Origin: Pectobacterium carotovorum
GTDB taxonomy: Bacteria > Pseudomonadota > Gammaproteobacteria > Enterobacterales > Enterobacteriaceae
NCBI RefSeq assembly: GCF_033898505.1
Contig: NZ_JAXAFK010000001.1
Coordinates: 992,001 to 1,056,000 of the forward strand
Direction: 5' to 3'
Length of the DNA stretch: 64,000 bases
Below are positions 28,547 to 39,427 of this stretch, piece by piece (the stretch's first letter is position 1; each line of letters opens with the position of its first letter). The notes beneath the pieces were generated by a model that was given only the letters and a program-made list of their open reading frames with translations, had not been told where the DNA came from and searched no databases. A program made the position numbers and the translations under genes.

Positions 28547-30646
28547 ATGACGCTGTCCCCCGCAATAAAATTGCAGATTGGTCAATGGTATAAGGCCCTG
28601 CAAGCGCAAATCCCGGATTTTATTTCCCGCGTTCCCCAGCGACAGATGATTGCCGAAGTGGCGAAAACACTGGCGGGCGATTACCCGCGCCATCTGGCTA
28701 TTGAAGCGCCAACCGGCGTCGGGAAAACGCTGTCTTACCTGATTCCGGGTATTGCGGTGGGGCGTGCGGAGGATAAAACGCTGGTGGTCAGCACCGCGAA
28801 TGTGGCATTGCAGGATCAGATTTACAGCAAAGATTTGCCGCTGTTGCAGAAGTTTATTCCCGAACTGAAATTTACCGCCGCATTTGGCCGTCGTCGTTAT
28901 ATTTGCCCACGTAATCTGGCGATGCTGGCAACCGATCCTGACGCGCAGGGGGATTTACCGCTCTTTCTGGACGATGAGCTGATGTCCGCCAGCAAGGAGG
29001 AAAAGCGTACCTGTGTGCGGCTTGAGAAAGCGCTGCAAGGCCATGCCTGGGATGGGCTGCGCGATCATTATCAGGATTCACTTGACGATAGCCTGTGGCA
29101 GAAGCTGAGTACGGACAAAGCGAACTGTCTCGCGCACAACTGCCATTACTACCGCGAGTGCCCGTTCTTCATCGCACGGCGTGAGATCGAACAGGCCGAT
29201 GTTGTGGTGACCAACCATGCGCTGGTAATGGCGGCGATGGAAAGCGAGTCGGTACTTCCTCCCCCTAAGAATCTCCTGCTGGTGCTCGATGAAGGGCACC
29301 ACATTCCTGACGTTGCCCGCGATACGCTGGAGATGTCCGGTGATATTCATCCAGCTTATATGATGGCGCAGTTGGAACAGCTGGTGCAGCTCATCGGGCA
29401 ATGTATGGCGCAGTTTACCCCTAAATCACCGCCGCGACTCGCTAACAGCGAACGGTTAACCAGCCACTGTGAGGAGATCCGCGAGTGCGTGCTGTCTTTC
29501 TCGCAAATGTGCGGTCTGTTTCTTCCCCATGACGGGCAGGAAACCGAGTACCGCTTTGCGATGGGCAAAATGCCGGATGAAATGCGTGAACTCTGCGTAC
29601 GGTTGTTCAAACTGACCGACACGCTGCGGGCGCTGGCGGAGTATATGCTTAACGACCTCAGCGAAAAAACCGGGAAGCATGACATGGTGCGGGTCTATCA
29701 TGCTCTGCTGAAAATGAGTCGCCAGCAGGGCTACCTTGAGTCTATGAGTAAACTGTGGCGGCTGGCGGCAATGGAGAAATCCTCTAATGCGCCGGTTTCT
29801 AAATGGATTACGCGGGAAATGCGTGATAACCAGCCGCATCTTCATCTGCACTGCGCGGGGATCCGCGTCTGCGACCAGCTTGAAAGGCTATTGTGGAGTA
29901 AGGTGTCGCACGTCGTGGTGACCTCGGCAACGCTGCGCTCGCTGAACAGTTTCGCGCGCCTACAGGAGCTTTCCGGCCTGGGTGAGCAGGAAGGGGACAC
30001 GTTCATCGCGCTGGATTCGCCGTTCAACCACCGTGAGCAGGGGCGTTTGGTGATTCCCAAAATGCGCTATGAACCGCTGATGGAATCGGAAGCGCAGCAT
30101 GTTGCTGAAATGGCGCAGTTTTTCCGGGCGGAGCTAAAGCAGGATAAGCATAAAGGTATACTGATGCTGTTTGCCAGCCAGCGTGCCATGCAGCTGTTTC
30201 TGACGCAGGTTACCGATTTACGCCTGATGCTGCTGGTTCAGGGAGATAAGCCGCGTTACAGGTTGGTCGAGCTACATCGCCAGCGGGTAAAGGAAGGCCA
30301 GACTAGCGTGTTAATTGGCTTACAGTCCTTTGCGGAAGGGTTGGATCTGAAAGGGGATCTCCTGTCTCAGGTGCATATCCATAAAATCGCGTTTCCGCCT
30401 ATCGACAGTCCGGTGATTCTGACGGAAGGCGAGTGGTTAAAAAGTCTCAAACGGCATCCGTTTATCGTACAAAGCCTGCCCAGCGCCTCGTTTAACCTCA
30501 TCCAGCAGGTTGGACGCCTTATTCGCAGCCATGACTGCTTTGGTGAGATCGTCATTTACGATCGTCGCCTGTTGACCAAAGGCTATGGCGCACAACTGCT
30601 GGCGGCGCTGCCCGTTTTCCCGATTGAACAGCGGGATATGCCATAG
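28547..30646 (+). CDS. dinG: ATP-dependent DNA helicase DinG
   Basis: Superfamily 2 XPD-like helicase, 699 aa, that unwinds 5'-3', including D-loops and R-loops. Walker A is APTGVGKTLSYL, DEAH box is LDEGHH, and the later motifs include VTSATL and QQVGRLIRS. Four cysteines for a [4Fe-4S] cluster are present: C120 (YICPRN) and the cluster CLAHNCHYYRECPFF. It is slightly shorter than E. coli DinG because the basic C-terminal tail is missing. ATG 28547 matches the family start; I saw no clear LexA box upstream. In E. coli it is followed by ybiB, here 23 kb away. Confidence 0.94.
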   Translation: MTLSPAIKLQIGQWYKALQAQIPDFISRVPQRQMIAEVAKTLAGDYPRHLAIEAPTGVGKTLSYLIPGIAVGRAEDKTLVVSTANVALQDQIYSKDLPLLQKFIPELKFTAAFGRRRYICPRNLAMLATDPDAQGDLPLFLDDELMSASKEEKRTCVRLEKALQGHAWDGLRDHYQDSLDDSLWQKLSTDKANCLAHNCHYYRECPFFIARREIEQADVVVTNHALVMAAMESESVLPPPKNLLLVLDEGHHIPDVARDTLEMSGDIHPAYMMAQLEQLVQLIGQCMAQFTPKSPPRLANSERLTSHCEEIRECVLSFSQMCGLFLPHDGQETEYRFAMGKMPDEMRELCVRLFKLTDTLRALAEYMLNDLSEKTGKHDMVRVYHALLKMSRQQGYLESMSKLWRLAAMEKSSNAPVSKWITREMRDNQPHLHLHCAGIRVCDQLERLLWSKVSHVVVTSATLRSLNSFARLQELSGLGEQEGDTFIALDSPFNHREQGRLVIPKMRYEPLMESEAQHVAEMAQFFRAELKQDKHKGILMLFASQRAMQLFLTQVTDLRLMLLVQGDKPRYRLVELHRQRVKEGQTSVLIGLQSFAEGLDLKGDLLSQVHIHKIAFPPIDSPVILTEGEWLKSLKRHPFIVQSLPSASFNLIQQVGRLIRSHDCFGEIVIYDRRLLTKGYGAQLLAALPVFPIEQRDMP

Positions 30647-30818
30647 CAAATTCCTATATATTCGTTTGCAGAATAAAGGGGTAATTAATCCCTATTTAGC
30701 GCTATATTTTTTTATTCTTATTTGTTAGATTTGTCTCGGAACAGCAAGGATGCCGTTAATGTGTGTGACAATTTATGTCATTATGCAGTGCGGTTTTTAT
30801 CAACCAGGGACAGGTACC
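30647..30818. other. A+T-rich region after dinG
   Basis: A 15-bp palindrome TGACA-ATTTA-TGTCA (30766-30780) lies 38 bp before a small ORF and may be an operator. A weak GGGG/CCC hairpin lies near 30678-30693. No gene seen. Confidence 0.4.
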
Positions 30819-30926
30819 ATGATGAAAATTAACGCAGCGAATAAAATTTCCTTCCTTTTCAAAAACGAATGCGGTCTGGCATCCGTTTCTCTTGCTGTCC
30901 ATATCAATACCAATAATAAAAATTAG
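30819..30926 (+). CDS. Putative 35-aa peptide
   Basis: A short frame starting MMKINAANKISFLFKNECG and ending HINTNNKN, preceded by a ribosome binding site-like AGGGACAGG and immediately followed by an AT-rich hairpin. It has one cysteine and no signal peptide or membrane helix. I do not recognise it. The pairing of a start site with a terminator supports a real, independently expressed small gene next to the protease operon, but coding is unproven. Confidence 0.4.
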   Translation: MMKINAANKISFLFKNECGLASVSLAVHINTNNKN

Positions 30927-30945
30927 TCACCGTGACTTTATTATT
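30925..30945 (+). terminator. Terminator-like hairpin after the 35-aa ORF
   Basis: AGTCA-CCG-TGACT followed by TTATTATTTAT, overlapping the stop codon of the small ORF. The TTATTATT can also pair with AATAATAA at 30912-30919, extending the stem. Confidence 0.5.
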
Positions 30946-32721
<1,776 letters not shown>

Positions 32722-32727
32722 TGTAGC

Positions 32728-32754
32728 AAGGACGGGGTTTCCCCGTCCTTTTCT
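32728..32754 (+). terminator. Terminator between prtW and inh
   Basis: AAGGACGGGG-TTT-CCCCGTCCTT followed by TTCT. It probably ends most prtW transcripts while letting some pass into inh-prtDEF, giving more protease than exporter. Confidence 0.82.
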
Positions 32755-32774
32755 GTTATCGACTAGGGGCCACT

Positions 32775-33137
32775 ATGAAAAAATTAATCATCGCGGCGCT
32801 GTTAAGTGCAATAAGCGGAGGATGTATGGCAAGTAGTCTGAAATTGCCTTCAGCAAGTGAACTAAGCGGCGTATGGCAATTGCGTGGCGGGGAACAGCAG
32901 TGTGAGGTTGTGCTGCACAATACGCCGTTAGTGGATAACACCTGGCGTCTTGAGGGTGATGCAGTGTGTTTAAAAGCGCTGCTGTCGGACGTGCCTGCCG
33001 GGTGGCGGCCGACGCCGGACGGTATCACGCTGACGAAAGAACAGGGCCAGTCCGTGGCGTTCTTTAGCAAGGAAAAAGAGGGCTATACGCTGACATTGCC
33101 TGATGGCGGTACACGGACGTTGCATAAACAGCCCTGA
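32775..33137 (+). CDS. inh: Periplasmic serralysin inhibitor
   Basis: A 120-aa lipocalin-like inhibitor (Inh/AprI family) that blocks the protease in the producer periplasm. It has a signal peptide, then mature N-terminus [17 protein letters not shown], the segment that inserts into the protease active site, and two cysteines for one disulfide (QQCEVVL, AVCLKAL). Its place between protease and exporter genes is the usual one in this family. Confidence 0.92.
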   Translation: MKKLIIAALLSAISGGCMASSLKLPSASELSGVWQLRGGEQQCEVVLHNTPLVDNTWRLEGDAVCLKALLSDVPAGWRPTPDGITLTKEQGQSVAFFSKEKEGYTLTLPDGGTRTLHKQP

Positions 33138-33154
33138 CAGGAGAGGCAAACGCA

Positions 33155-34882
33155 GTGAGTCAACTAGCAAATAAGGAACGTTCGTTGTTGAGTATACTGC
33201 GTCCTTTCCGGCGCAGCTTTTGGAGCATTGGGATTTTCAGCGCCATCGTTAATCTACTGATGCTGTCGCCTTCTATCTATATGCTTCAGGTTTACGATCG
33301 CGTACTGGCGTCCGGGAATGGCACCACGCTGCTGATGCTTACCCTGCTGATTGCCGGGCTGGGAGTATTCATGGCGGCACTCGAATGGGTGCGTAGCCTG
33401 GTGGTCGTCAGGCTCGGGACCCGGATCGATCTACAACTGAATCAACAGGTGTTCAACGCCGCGTTTGAGCGTAATCTGGAAGCCGGTGAGGCCAAAGCGG
33501 GTCAGGCGCTGAACGATCTCACGTTACTGCGGCAGTTCATTACGGGCAACTCACTGTTTGCCTTCTTCGATATTCCCTGGTTTCCCTTCTTTTTATTGGT
33601 GCTGTTCCTGATCCACCCGGTTCTCGGCCTGCTGGCGCTGGGAGGGACCGTGGTGCTGGTGCTGCTGGCGTGGCTGAATCAGTATCTCACCACGTCGCCT
33701 TTGGAAGAGGCTAACCATGAAGCGCTACAGGCGACGCATCTTGCGGATACGCAACTGCGTAATGCGGAAGTCATTGAATCGATGGGGATGCTGCCTAATT
33801 TGCGCCGCCGCTGGCTGGGGCAACACTACCGCTTTATTACGCTGCAAAATCTGGCAAGTGAACGGGCTGCGGTTGTCGGCGCGGCATCCAAACATGCGCG
33901 TGTTTTTCTGCAATCGCTGATGCTCGGCGTGGGGGCCTTGCTCGCGATTAAGGGCGAGATTACGCCGGGCATGATGATTGCCGGGTCAATTCTTGTCGGG
34001 CGTGTGCTGAGTCCTATCGATCAGTTTATTGGTATTTGGAAACCGTTAAGCAGCGCCCGTCAGGCCTGGCATCGACTGAGTCGTATCATGGCGGCATATC
34101 CGCCGAAAGCGACGCCGATGGCGTTGCCTGCGCCCGTTGGCCAACTCAGCGTCGAGAATGTTCTGTTGCAGACGCCGCAAGGGGCATCAAGATTGCAGGA
34201 TATCCATTTCTCGCTTCAGGCGGGCGAAACGCTGGCGATTCTGGGGGCATCGGGTTCAGGTAAATCCACGCTGGCGCGTCTACTGGTGGCGACGCAAACA
34301 CCGACACGTGGCAAGGTTCGATTGGATGGCGCCGATCTCAGCCAGGTGGATAAAACGGCATTTGGCCCGGCGATGGGCTACCTGCCGCAGGATGTGCAGC
34401 TCTTTAAGGGCACGCTGGCGGAGAATATTTCCCGCTTTGGCGAACATGATGCGGAAAAGATTGTGGCGGCGGCGAAGCTGGCTGGCGTCCACGAAATGAT
34501 TCTTAGCCAGCCGCAGGGATATGACACCCCTCTCGGCGCTGACGGCAACGGGCTGTCGGGCGGGCAACGGCAGCGCATCGCTCTGGCGCGTGCGGTGTAT
34601 GGCGAACCCTGCCTGCTGGTTCTCGATGAGCCGAACTCCAGTCTTGATAACGAAGGTGAAATGGCACTGGCGCAGGCGATCTCGCATCTTCAGAAGCGGG
34701 GGGCGACGGTGGTTCTGATTACGCATCGTCCGGCATTAACGACGCTGGCGCATAAGATTCTGGTGCTTAATCAGGGTAGGCAGCAACGCTTTGGGCCTGC
34801 GCGCGATATTCTGAGCGAACTGCAGCCGCGCCGTGCTGCCAATCAGGCACAAATGGCCCCTTCTGCCGCTGTCCAGCGGTAA
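33155..34882 (+). CDS. prtD: Type I secretion ABC transporter PrtD
   Basis: Inner membrane ABC exporter of 575 aa that powers secretion of the protease. About six membrane segments lie in the first 300 residues, then a nucleotide-binding domain: Walker [10 protein letters not shown], signature LSGGQRQR, Walker [11 protein letters not shown]-loop LITHRP. It starts at GTG 33155, with AGGAGAGG 9 nt upstream, 17 bp after inh. Confidence 0.93.
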   Translation: MSQLANKERSLLSILRPFRRSFWSIGIFSAIVNLLMLSPSIYMLQVYDRVLASGNGTTLLMLTLLIAGLGVFMAALEWVRSLVVVRLGTRIDLQLNQQVFNAAFERNLEAGEAKAGQALNDLTLLRQFITGNSLFAFFDIPWFPFFLLVLFLIHPVLGLLALGGTVVLVLLAWLNQYLTTSPLEEANHEALQATHLADTQLRNAEVIESMGMLPNLRRRWLGQHYRFITLQNLASERAAVVGAASKHARVFLQSLMLGVGALLAIKGEITPGMMIAGSILVGRVLSPIDQFIGIWKPLSSARQAWHRLSRIMAAYPPKATPMALPAPVGQLSVENVLLQTPQGASRLQDIHFSLQAGETLAILGASGSGKSTLARLLVATQTPTRGKVRLDGADLSQVDKTAFGPAMGYLPQDVQLFKGTLAENISRFGEHDAEKIVAAAKLAGVHEMILSQPQGYDTPLGADGNGLSGGQRQRIALARAVYGEPCLLVLDEPNSSLDNEGEMALAQAISHLQKRGATVVLITHRPALTTLAHKILVLNQGRQQRFGPARDILSELQPRRAANQAQMAPSAAVQR

Positions 34883-34888
34883 CATGGA

Positions 34889-36238
34889 ATGACGAAAACA
34901 GGGAAAGACATGTCCGCATCAGAAATAAGCGAAGAGAGTATGAACCAGACGGCGCAGCGTGATGAAAAACGTGCGGTGCGTCTGGGATGGTTGCTGGTGC
35001 TTGCCGGGTTTGGTGGTTTTCTCCTGTGGGCACTGTTTGCACCCTTGGATAAGGGTGTAATGGTGAATGGCAGCGTCGTGATTTCCGGTAACCGCAAGGT
35101 TGTGCAGCACAACCAGGGCGGCATTGTCGATAAAATTCAGGTGAAAGACGGCGACAGAGTCGAGGCTGGCCAGATTCTGTTAACGCTGAATGAGGTCGAT
35201 GCGCGTTCGGCGAGTGAAGGGCTGGATGGTCAGTATTTACAGCTGGTGGCACGGGAAGGTCGGCTGCTTGCCGAGCAGCAGCGCCTGAGTGACATGGTGA
35301 TGACACCTCGTTTGCAGCCGCTAGCCGAGAAGCCGGAGATGAACATGATTACGGCATTGCAGCGTGATTTACTGCGCAGCCGTCAGCAGTCGCTCAGGCT
35401 TGAAGCAGAAGGGATGCGTTCCAGTATTGCAGGCATGGAGGCGTCACTCAGCGCTCAACGTCAGGTGATGACCAGCAAACAGAAGCAGCGAGAGACGCTG
35501 GAACAACAGCTGCAAGGGCTGCGTTCACTGGCGGCGGAAAACTATGTCCCGCGTAACAAAATGCTGGAGAACGAACGTTTGCTGGCGCAGCTTAACGGCG
35601 ATATTGCCCAACTGGCGGGGGATATTAATCGTACCCGCCGTGATATTGAGCAACAAACGCTGCTGATTGCACAGCGCCAGCAGGAATACGACAAAGAAGT
35701 GAACAGCGAGCTGGCGGAAGTGCGGGCGCTGCTGAGCGATGTGGGCAGCAAGAAGGAAAAAGCCGATTTCAATCTGGCGAATATTCAGATGCGAGCGCCC
35801 GTTTCCGGCACGGTGGTCGGGTTGAAAGTGTTTACGGAAGGCGGTGTGATTGCGCCGGGACAGACGCTGCTGGAGATTGTGCCGGACGATCAGCCGCTAT
35901 TGGTGGATGCACGTCTCCCTGTGGAGCTGGTGGATAAGATCTGGCCGGGGCTACCTGTCGAGCTACAGTTCGTCGCGTTTAACCAAAGTACGACGCCGCG
36001 CGTAGCGGGAACGGTCGAGCTGCTGTCCGCTGACCGACTGCTGGATGAGCGAGACGGTTCCCCTTATTACAGCCTGCGCGTGATGGTGGATGATGCAGGA
36101 AAACGCGCGCTGGAGGGGCTGGAAATCAAACCCGGTATGCCGGTACAAGGGTTTGTGCGTACTGGAGAGCGGTCATTCGTCAATTATCTATTTAAGCCTT
36201 TAATGGATCGCCTGCATCTGGCATTAACGGAAGAGTAA
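34889..36238 (+). CDS. prtE: Type I secretion membrane fusion protein PrtE
   Basis: HlyD-family adaptor, 449 aa, that bridges the ABC exporter and outer membrane channel. One N-terminal membrane anchor (LGWLLVLAGFGGFLLWALFA), a lipoyl-like half (VQHNQGGIVDKIQVKDGDRV), a long coiled coil (about residues 100-300) and a C-terminal half with RAPVSGTVVGLKVFTEGG. I keep ATG 34889 because the protein then begins MTKT like the Dickeya homologue; ATG 34910 is possible. It is 6 bp after prtD. Confidence 0.93.
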   Translation: MTKTGKDMSASEISEESMNQTAQRDEKRAVRLGWLLVLAGFGGFLLWALFAPLDKGVMVNGSVVISGNRKVVQHNQGGIVDKIQVKDGDRVEAGQILLTLNEVDARSASEGLDGQYLQLVAREGRLLAEQQRLSDMVMTPRLQPLAEKPEMNMITALQRDLLRSRQQSLRLEAEGMRSSIAGMEASLSAQRQVMTSKQKQRETLEQQLQGLRSLAAENYVPRNKMLENERLLAQLNGDIAQLAGDINRTRRDIEQQTLLIAQRQQEYDKEVNSELAEVRALLSDVGSKKEKADFNLANIQMRAPVSGTVVGLKVFTEGGVIAPGQTLLEIVPDDQPLLVDARLPVELVDKIWPGLPVELQFVAFNQSTTPRVAGTVELLSADRLLDERDGSPYYSLRVMVDDAGKRALEGLEIKPGMPVQGFVRTGERSFVNYLFKPLMDRLHLALTEE

Positions 36239-36240
36239 TT

Positions 36241-37581
36241 ATGCAAAGGATCGCGATAATCGTGCTGTTTGGACTGCTTTCTTCGGGCGCCAACGCATTA
36301 GGGCTGCTTGATGCCTGGGAATTGGCGCTGCGTAACGACGCTCAGTTTCGTGCGGCGGGGTTTGAGCGAGCGGCGGGTCAGGAAGAGGAAAATATCGGGC
36401 GCGCCAATCTGCTCCCCAATCTCCAGTATGGCTATAGCGCTAACCGCAGCCATTCCAAAGTCACTCAAACGGATAGCTTCACGGGTAACACGCTAAAACG
36501 CGATTATGACAGCTATACATCCACGCTGTCGCTGCGCCAGCCACTGCTGGATTACGCAGCCTGGGCGCGTTATCAGCAGGGCGTTGCCCGTACATTGATG
36601 GCCGATCAGCGTTTTCGCGATCGCAGTCAGGATCTGATGGTGCGGTTATATAAAGCCTGGAGTAGCGCGCTACTGGCGCAGGAAAAGCTGCAATTGCTGG
36701 ATGCGCAACAGCGGGCGTATCAGGAACAGTTGGCGTTAAATAAACGCCTCTTGCTGGCGGGCGAAGGGACGTTAACGGACGTGCGGGAAACGGAAGCGCG
36801 TTTTACGCTAATTGAGGCACAGCGGATTGAGCAGCAGGATAATCTGGATGCCGCGATGACCGATCTGGAAAATATGACGGGCACGGCGCTGGATATCACG
36901 GCGCTGTATCCTTTGACGCTCACTCAACTGCCGTCTGCGGAATCAGGCAGGCAGACGCTGGCGCAGTGGCGCGATCTTGCCGTGCAGCACAATGCCAAAC
37001 TGGCGACGCAGCGCGAAGGGCTGGCGGTCAGTCGTTATGAAATTGAACGCAGTCGCGCCGGGCATTTACCCACGCTGTCGCTGGTGGCATCGTCGCGCAA
37101 TAGCCGTTCGGAAAGTGAATACAACTACAATCAGAAATACGACACGCAGAGTGTCGGTTTGCAGCTGAACGTTCCTCTTTATTCTGGGGGTTCTGTCTCG
37201 GCATCGATGCGGCAAGCCGCAGCGGAATATCAGCAAAGTCAGGCGGAACTGGACGATCAAACCAAGCAAACGCTGGCGGAATTGAAAAAGTACTACAACC
37301 TGTACAACAACGGGTCGGCGAAAATTAAGGCCTGGCAAATGACGGCTTCGTCGGCACAAGAAGCGGTCAACGCTACGCGATTAAGCGTCGCGGGCGGTGA
37401 ACGTATCAATCTGGATATTCTGCTGGCCGAACAGGATTGGTATAACGCCCGACGAGAGCTGGCGGAAGCGAAATACAGCTGGCTTCAGGCGTGGCTCTTA
37501 CTGCGCTATACCGCAGGTACCCTGAACGAGAAAGATATTCTGGAACTGGCGGCCTGGTTTCAGCCAGCAACGAATCCATGA
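36241..37581 (+). CDS. prtF: Type I secretion outer membrane protein PrtF
   Basis: TolC-family outer membrane channel, 446 aa, with signal peptide (IAIIVLFGLLSSGANA) and two outer-membrane-efflux repeats (LLDAWELALRNDAQF near the start, LTLVAS/LNVPLYSGG in the second half). It completes the protease export system. It begins 2 bp after prtE. No strong terminator follows; a T-less hairpin lies at 37610-37630. Confidence 0.92.
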   Translation: MQRIAIIVLFGLLSSGANALGLLDAWELALRNDAQFRAAGFERAAGQEEENIGRANLLPNLQYGYSANRSHSKVTQTDSFTGNTLKRDYDSYTSTLSLRQPLLDYAAWARYQQGVARTLMADQRFRDRSQDLMVRLYKAWSSALLAQEKLQLLDAQQRAYQEQLALNKRLLLAGEGTLTDVRETEARFTLIEAQRIEQQDNLDAAMTDLENMTGTALDITALYPLTLTQLPSAESGRQTLAQWRDLAVQHNAKLATQREGLAVSRYEIERSRAGHLPTLSLVASSRNSRSESEYNYNQKYDTQSVGLQLNVPLYSGGSVSASMRQAAAEYQQSQAELDDQTKQTLAELKKYYNLYNNGSAKIKAWQMTASSAQEAVNATRLSVAGGERINLDILLAEQDWYNARRELAEAKYSWLQAWLLLRYTAGTLNEKDILELAAWFQPATNP

Positions 37582-37609
37582 GGTAAGAGCGAGACCATCA
37601 AAAACTAAA

Positions 37610-37630
37610 GCAGATGACAAAATCATCTGC
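37610..37630. other. Hairpin after prtF
   Basis: GCAGATGA-CAAAA-TCATCTGC, a perfect 8-bp stem. No T tract follows directly, so it is at best a weak terminator of the prt operon. Confidence 0.45.
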
Positions 37631-37666
37631 GGATAATCGGATAGTTTTTTGTCAGCAGCAACGTCT

Positions 37667-37693
37667 ACGCACATGCCATGTGAAGTATGACGA
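37667..37693. repeat. Degenerate right end of the 127-bp palindromic repeat
   Basis: ACGCACATGCCATGTGAAGT and the following bases match the right end of the element at 31043-31169 with a few changes; the left part is missing. It lies at the junction of the prt operon and the tailocin. Confidence 0.55.
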
Positions 37694-37792
37694 GTGCATG
37701 ACGACGATAAATGGTTCAATTTTGTAAGGTATTGCGCCTCAGGAATACTTAAACTCCTTTAAAATCATAACGCATCCTCATTTTGCATAATG

Positions 37793-37814
37793 GCCTCCGT
37801 TCTTATCAGGAGGC
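37793..37814 (+). promoter_or_regulatory. Hairpin that covers the holin ribosome binding site
   Basis: GCCTCC (37793-37798) pairs with GGAGGC (37809-37814), which contains the AGGAGG Shine-Dalgarno of the following gene (GTG 37821). This could delay translation of the lysis genes or act as a weak terminator. Confidence 0.45.
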
Positions 37815-37820
37815 TTTATT

Positions 37821-38150
37821 GTGAAAAAAATCAAAAAACCGCGTCTTACCGGCTGGATTGTAACATCCGCTTTCCTCTTTGCTGTTATCGGGCTGATTTC
37901 ACCGCAGCAGCTTCCCGTCACCATCTATAAGCTCTCGCTTATTTCACTCGCCGCAGTATTAGGTTATTGGCTGGATCGCTCGCTGTTTCCTAAAGCGCGC
38001 CCCGGTTTGTTCCTCGAACAAGGGGATGAATCTGCGCCGCGCGGACGTTTCCCGGTTCGGGACGGCCACCACACCGTGTTTGCCGCTGCGATGCTGCGGC
38101 GTGCGCTGATTGTGTCAGCCGTTTGCATCGGCGTAGCGATGGGGTTGTGA
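37821..38150 (+). CDS. Putative phage holin
   Basis: A 109-aa membrane protein with three hydrophobic segments (GWIVTSAFLFAVIGLIS, IYKLSLISLAAVLGYWL, LIVSAVCIGVAMGL) and a charged middle loop. It is the first gene of the lysis cassette, directly before a transglycosylase and a spanin pair, so a holin role is likely; it would make the inner membrane permeable so that tail particles are released by lysis. The start is GTG 37821 after AGGAGG. Confidence 0.75.
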   Translation: MKKIKKPRLTGWIVTSAFLFAVIGLISPQQLPVTIYKLSLISLAAVLGYWLDRSLFPKARPGLFLEQGDESAPRGRFPVRDGHHTVFAAAMLRRALIVSAVCIGVAMGL

Positions 38151-38151
38151 T

Positions 38152-38763
38152 ATGCGACACCTTCTCATCATGCTGCTTGTTAGCCCGATGCTTTTTAGCG
38201 CGACGGTCTACGCCGACACGATCCCTCGTGCCGCGCAGGCGTACCGCAGTGACGTGATCCGCAGCGCACGGCTGGATTGGGGCATGAATGCCCCAATCGC
38301 TGACTTTGCGGCGCAACTGCATCAGGAAAGCGGCTGGAATCCACGGGCCGTTTCACCCGTCGGCGCACAGGGGCTGGCGCAGTTTATGCCGGCCACCGCT
38401 GACTGGTTTAGCGGTATCGTTCCTGAACTTCTTGCAAATCAACCGTTTAATCCCTCCTGGGCTATCCGCGCGCTGACGGGCTATGACCGCTGGCTGTGGA
38501 CGCGAATTAGCGCCAGCAATGACTGTGAACGCATGGCAATGACCTTGTCGTCCTACAACGGCGGGCTTGGCTGGTTACAGCGTGATAAACAGCGCACGAA
38601 GATCGCCGAGAAAGACATCCTCCGCTGGTTCGGCCATGTGGAAACCGTCAATGCAGGGCGCAGCGCGGCCAACTGGCGAGAGAACCGCCATTATCCTGAC
38701 CGCATTTTGCATCAGCTGGCGCCACGGTATCTGAGCTGGGGGAGGGCGAGCTGTGTGGAATAG
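38152..38763 (+). CDS. Lytic transglycosylase (tailocin endolysin)
   Basis: A 203-aa exported SLT-fold enzyme that cleaves peptidoglycan. It has a signal sequence (LLIMLLVSPMLFSATVYA), the catalytic glutamate in AAQLHQESGWNPRAVS, and the family motifs GAQGLAQFMPATA and MTLSSYNGG. In this cassette it acts as the lysis enzyme of the producer cell. The start is 1 bp after the holin stop; its end overlaps the Rz gene by 11 bp. Confidence 0.87.
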   Translation: MRHLLIMLLVSPMLFSATVYADTIPRAAQAYRSDVIRSARLDWGMNAPIADFAAQLHQESGWNPRAVSPVGAQGLAQFMPATADWFSGIVPELLANQPFNPSWAIRALTGYDRWLWTRISASNDCERMAMTLSSYNGGLGWLQRDKQRTKIAEKDILRWFGHVETVNAGRSAANWRENRHYPDRILHQLAPRYLSWGRASCVE

Positions 38764-39427
38764 CCTGTTTCTTACTAGCCTGAAATCCCTTTTTTCGCCA
38801 CGCGTGGTCACCGTCCTGATTGCCGTTGTGCTGCTACTCGCGGTCTACCTGACCGGCCGTAATCAGGGTTACCAACTGGCGCAGGCATTGGGGGATGCCG
38901 CGCTGGCGAAACAGCAGGCGGCGTTTAATTTGCTACAGCAGCAGCAGGCTGAAACCCAGAACCAGCTATTACGCGCGGCGGCGGAACAATACCAGCAACA
39001 GGTAGAACGTGGGAATCAACTCGAACAGCGCTATCTGGCAGCGCGTCAAAAACTGGCGGCGGATAACGCCGTTCTGCAACGGAAGATTGATCATGTTACT
39101 CAGCAATACATTGACGAAAAAGGCAAAGTTCAGCCTGTGCAGTGCGTGTTTACTCGTGGCTTCGTGCAGCATTACAACGCCGCTTTCGGTCTGTCCGCCG
39201 ACGGTGCCACAGACATTACCGCCGCTGCCCGCCGCACTGGCGCAGCGTCCGGTTCCGGCGCAGCCGCTGACGCCGAATTACAACCTTCAGGCGTCTCCCA
39301 GCGCGACATTCTCGCCAACATCAGCGACAACGGAGAACGCTATCAGGCACTAAGCGCGCAGGTTAACGCGCTGCTGGATTACATCGAAGCGTTACAACAG
39401 GCAGGGGAGGTAACACGTGAAGATTGA
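38753..39427 (+). CDS. Rz-like inner membrane spanin
   Basis: A 224-aa protein with one N-terminal membrane helix (VVTVLIAVVLLLAVYLTG) and a long Q-rich periplasmic coiled coil (AKQQAAFNLLQQQQAETQNQ onward). Together with the lipoprotein encoded inside it in another frame it would fuse the two membranes at the end of lysis. The C-terminal third (Gly/Ala-rich, then DILANISDNGERYQALSAQ) is longer than in lambda Rz. Confidence 0.75.
   Translation: MWNSLFLTSLKSLFSPRVVTVLIAVVLLLAVYLTGRNQGYQLAQALGDAALAKQQAAFNLLQQQQAETQNQLLRAAAEQYQQQVERGNQLEQRYLAARQKLAADNAVLQRKIDHVTQQYIDEKGKVQPVQCVFTRGFVQHYNAAFGLSADGATDITAAARRTGAASGSGAAADAELQPSGVSQRDILANISDNGERYQALSAQVNALLDYIEALQQAGEVTRED
39093..39353 (+). CDS. Rz1-like outer membrane spanin lipoprotein, embedded in the Rz gene
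   Basis: An 86-aa frame lying wholly inside the Rz gene. It begins MLLSNTLTKKAKF, has a signal sequence with lipobox LVASC (lipidated Cys25), and the mature part is proline-rich (13 prolines in about 60 residues), all typical of Rz1. GGAAG lies 8 nt before ATG 39093. Gene-in-gene Rz/Rz1 architecture is well known in phages, which supports the call. Confidence 0.75.
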   Translation: MLLSNTLTKKAKFSLCSACLLVASCSITTPLSVCPPTVPQTLPPLPAALAQRPVPAQPLTPNYNLQASPSATFSPTSATTENAIRH

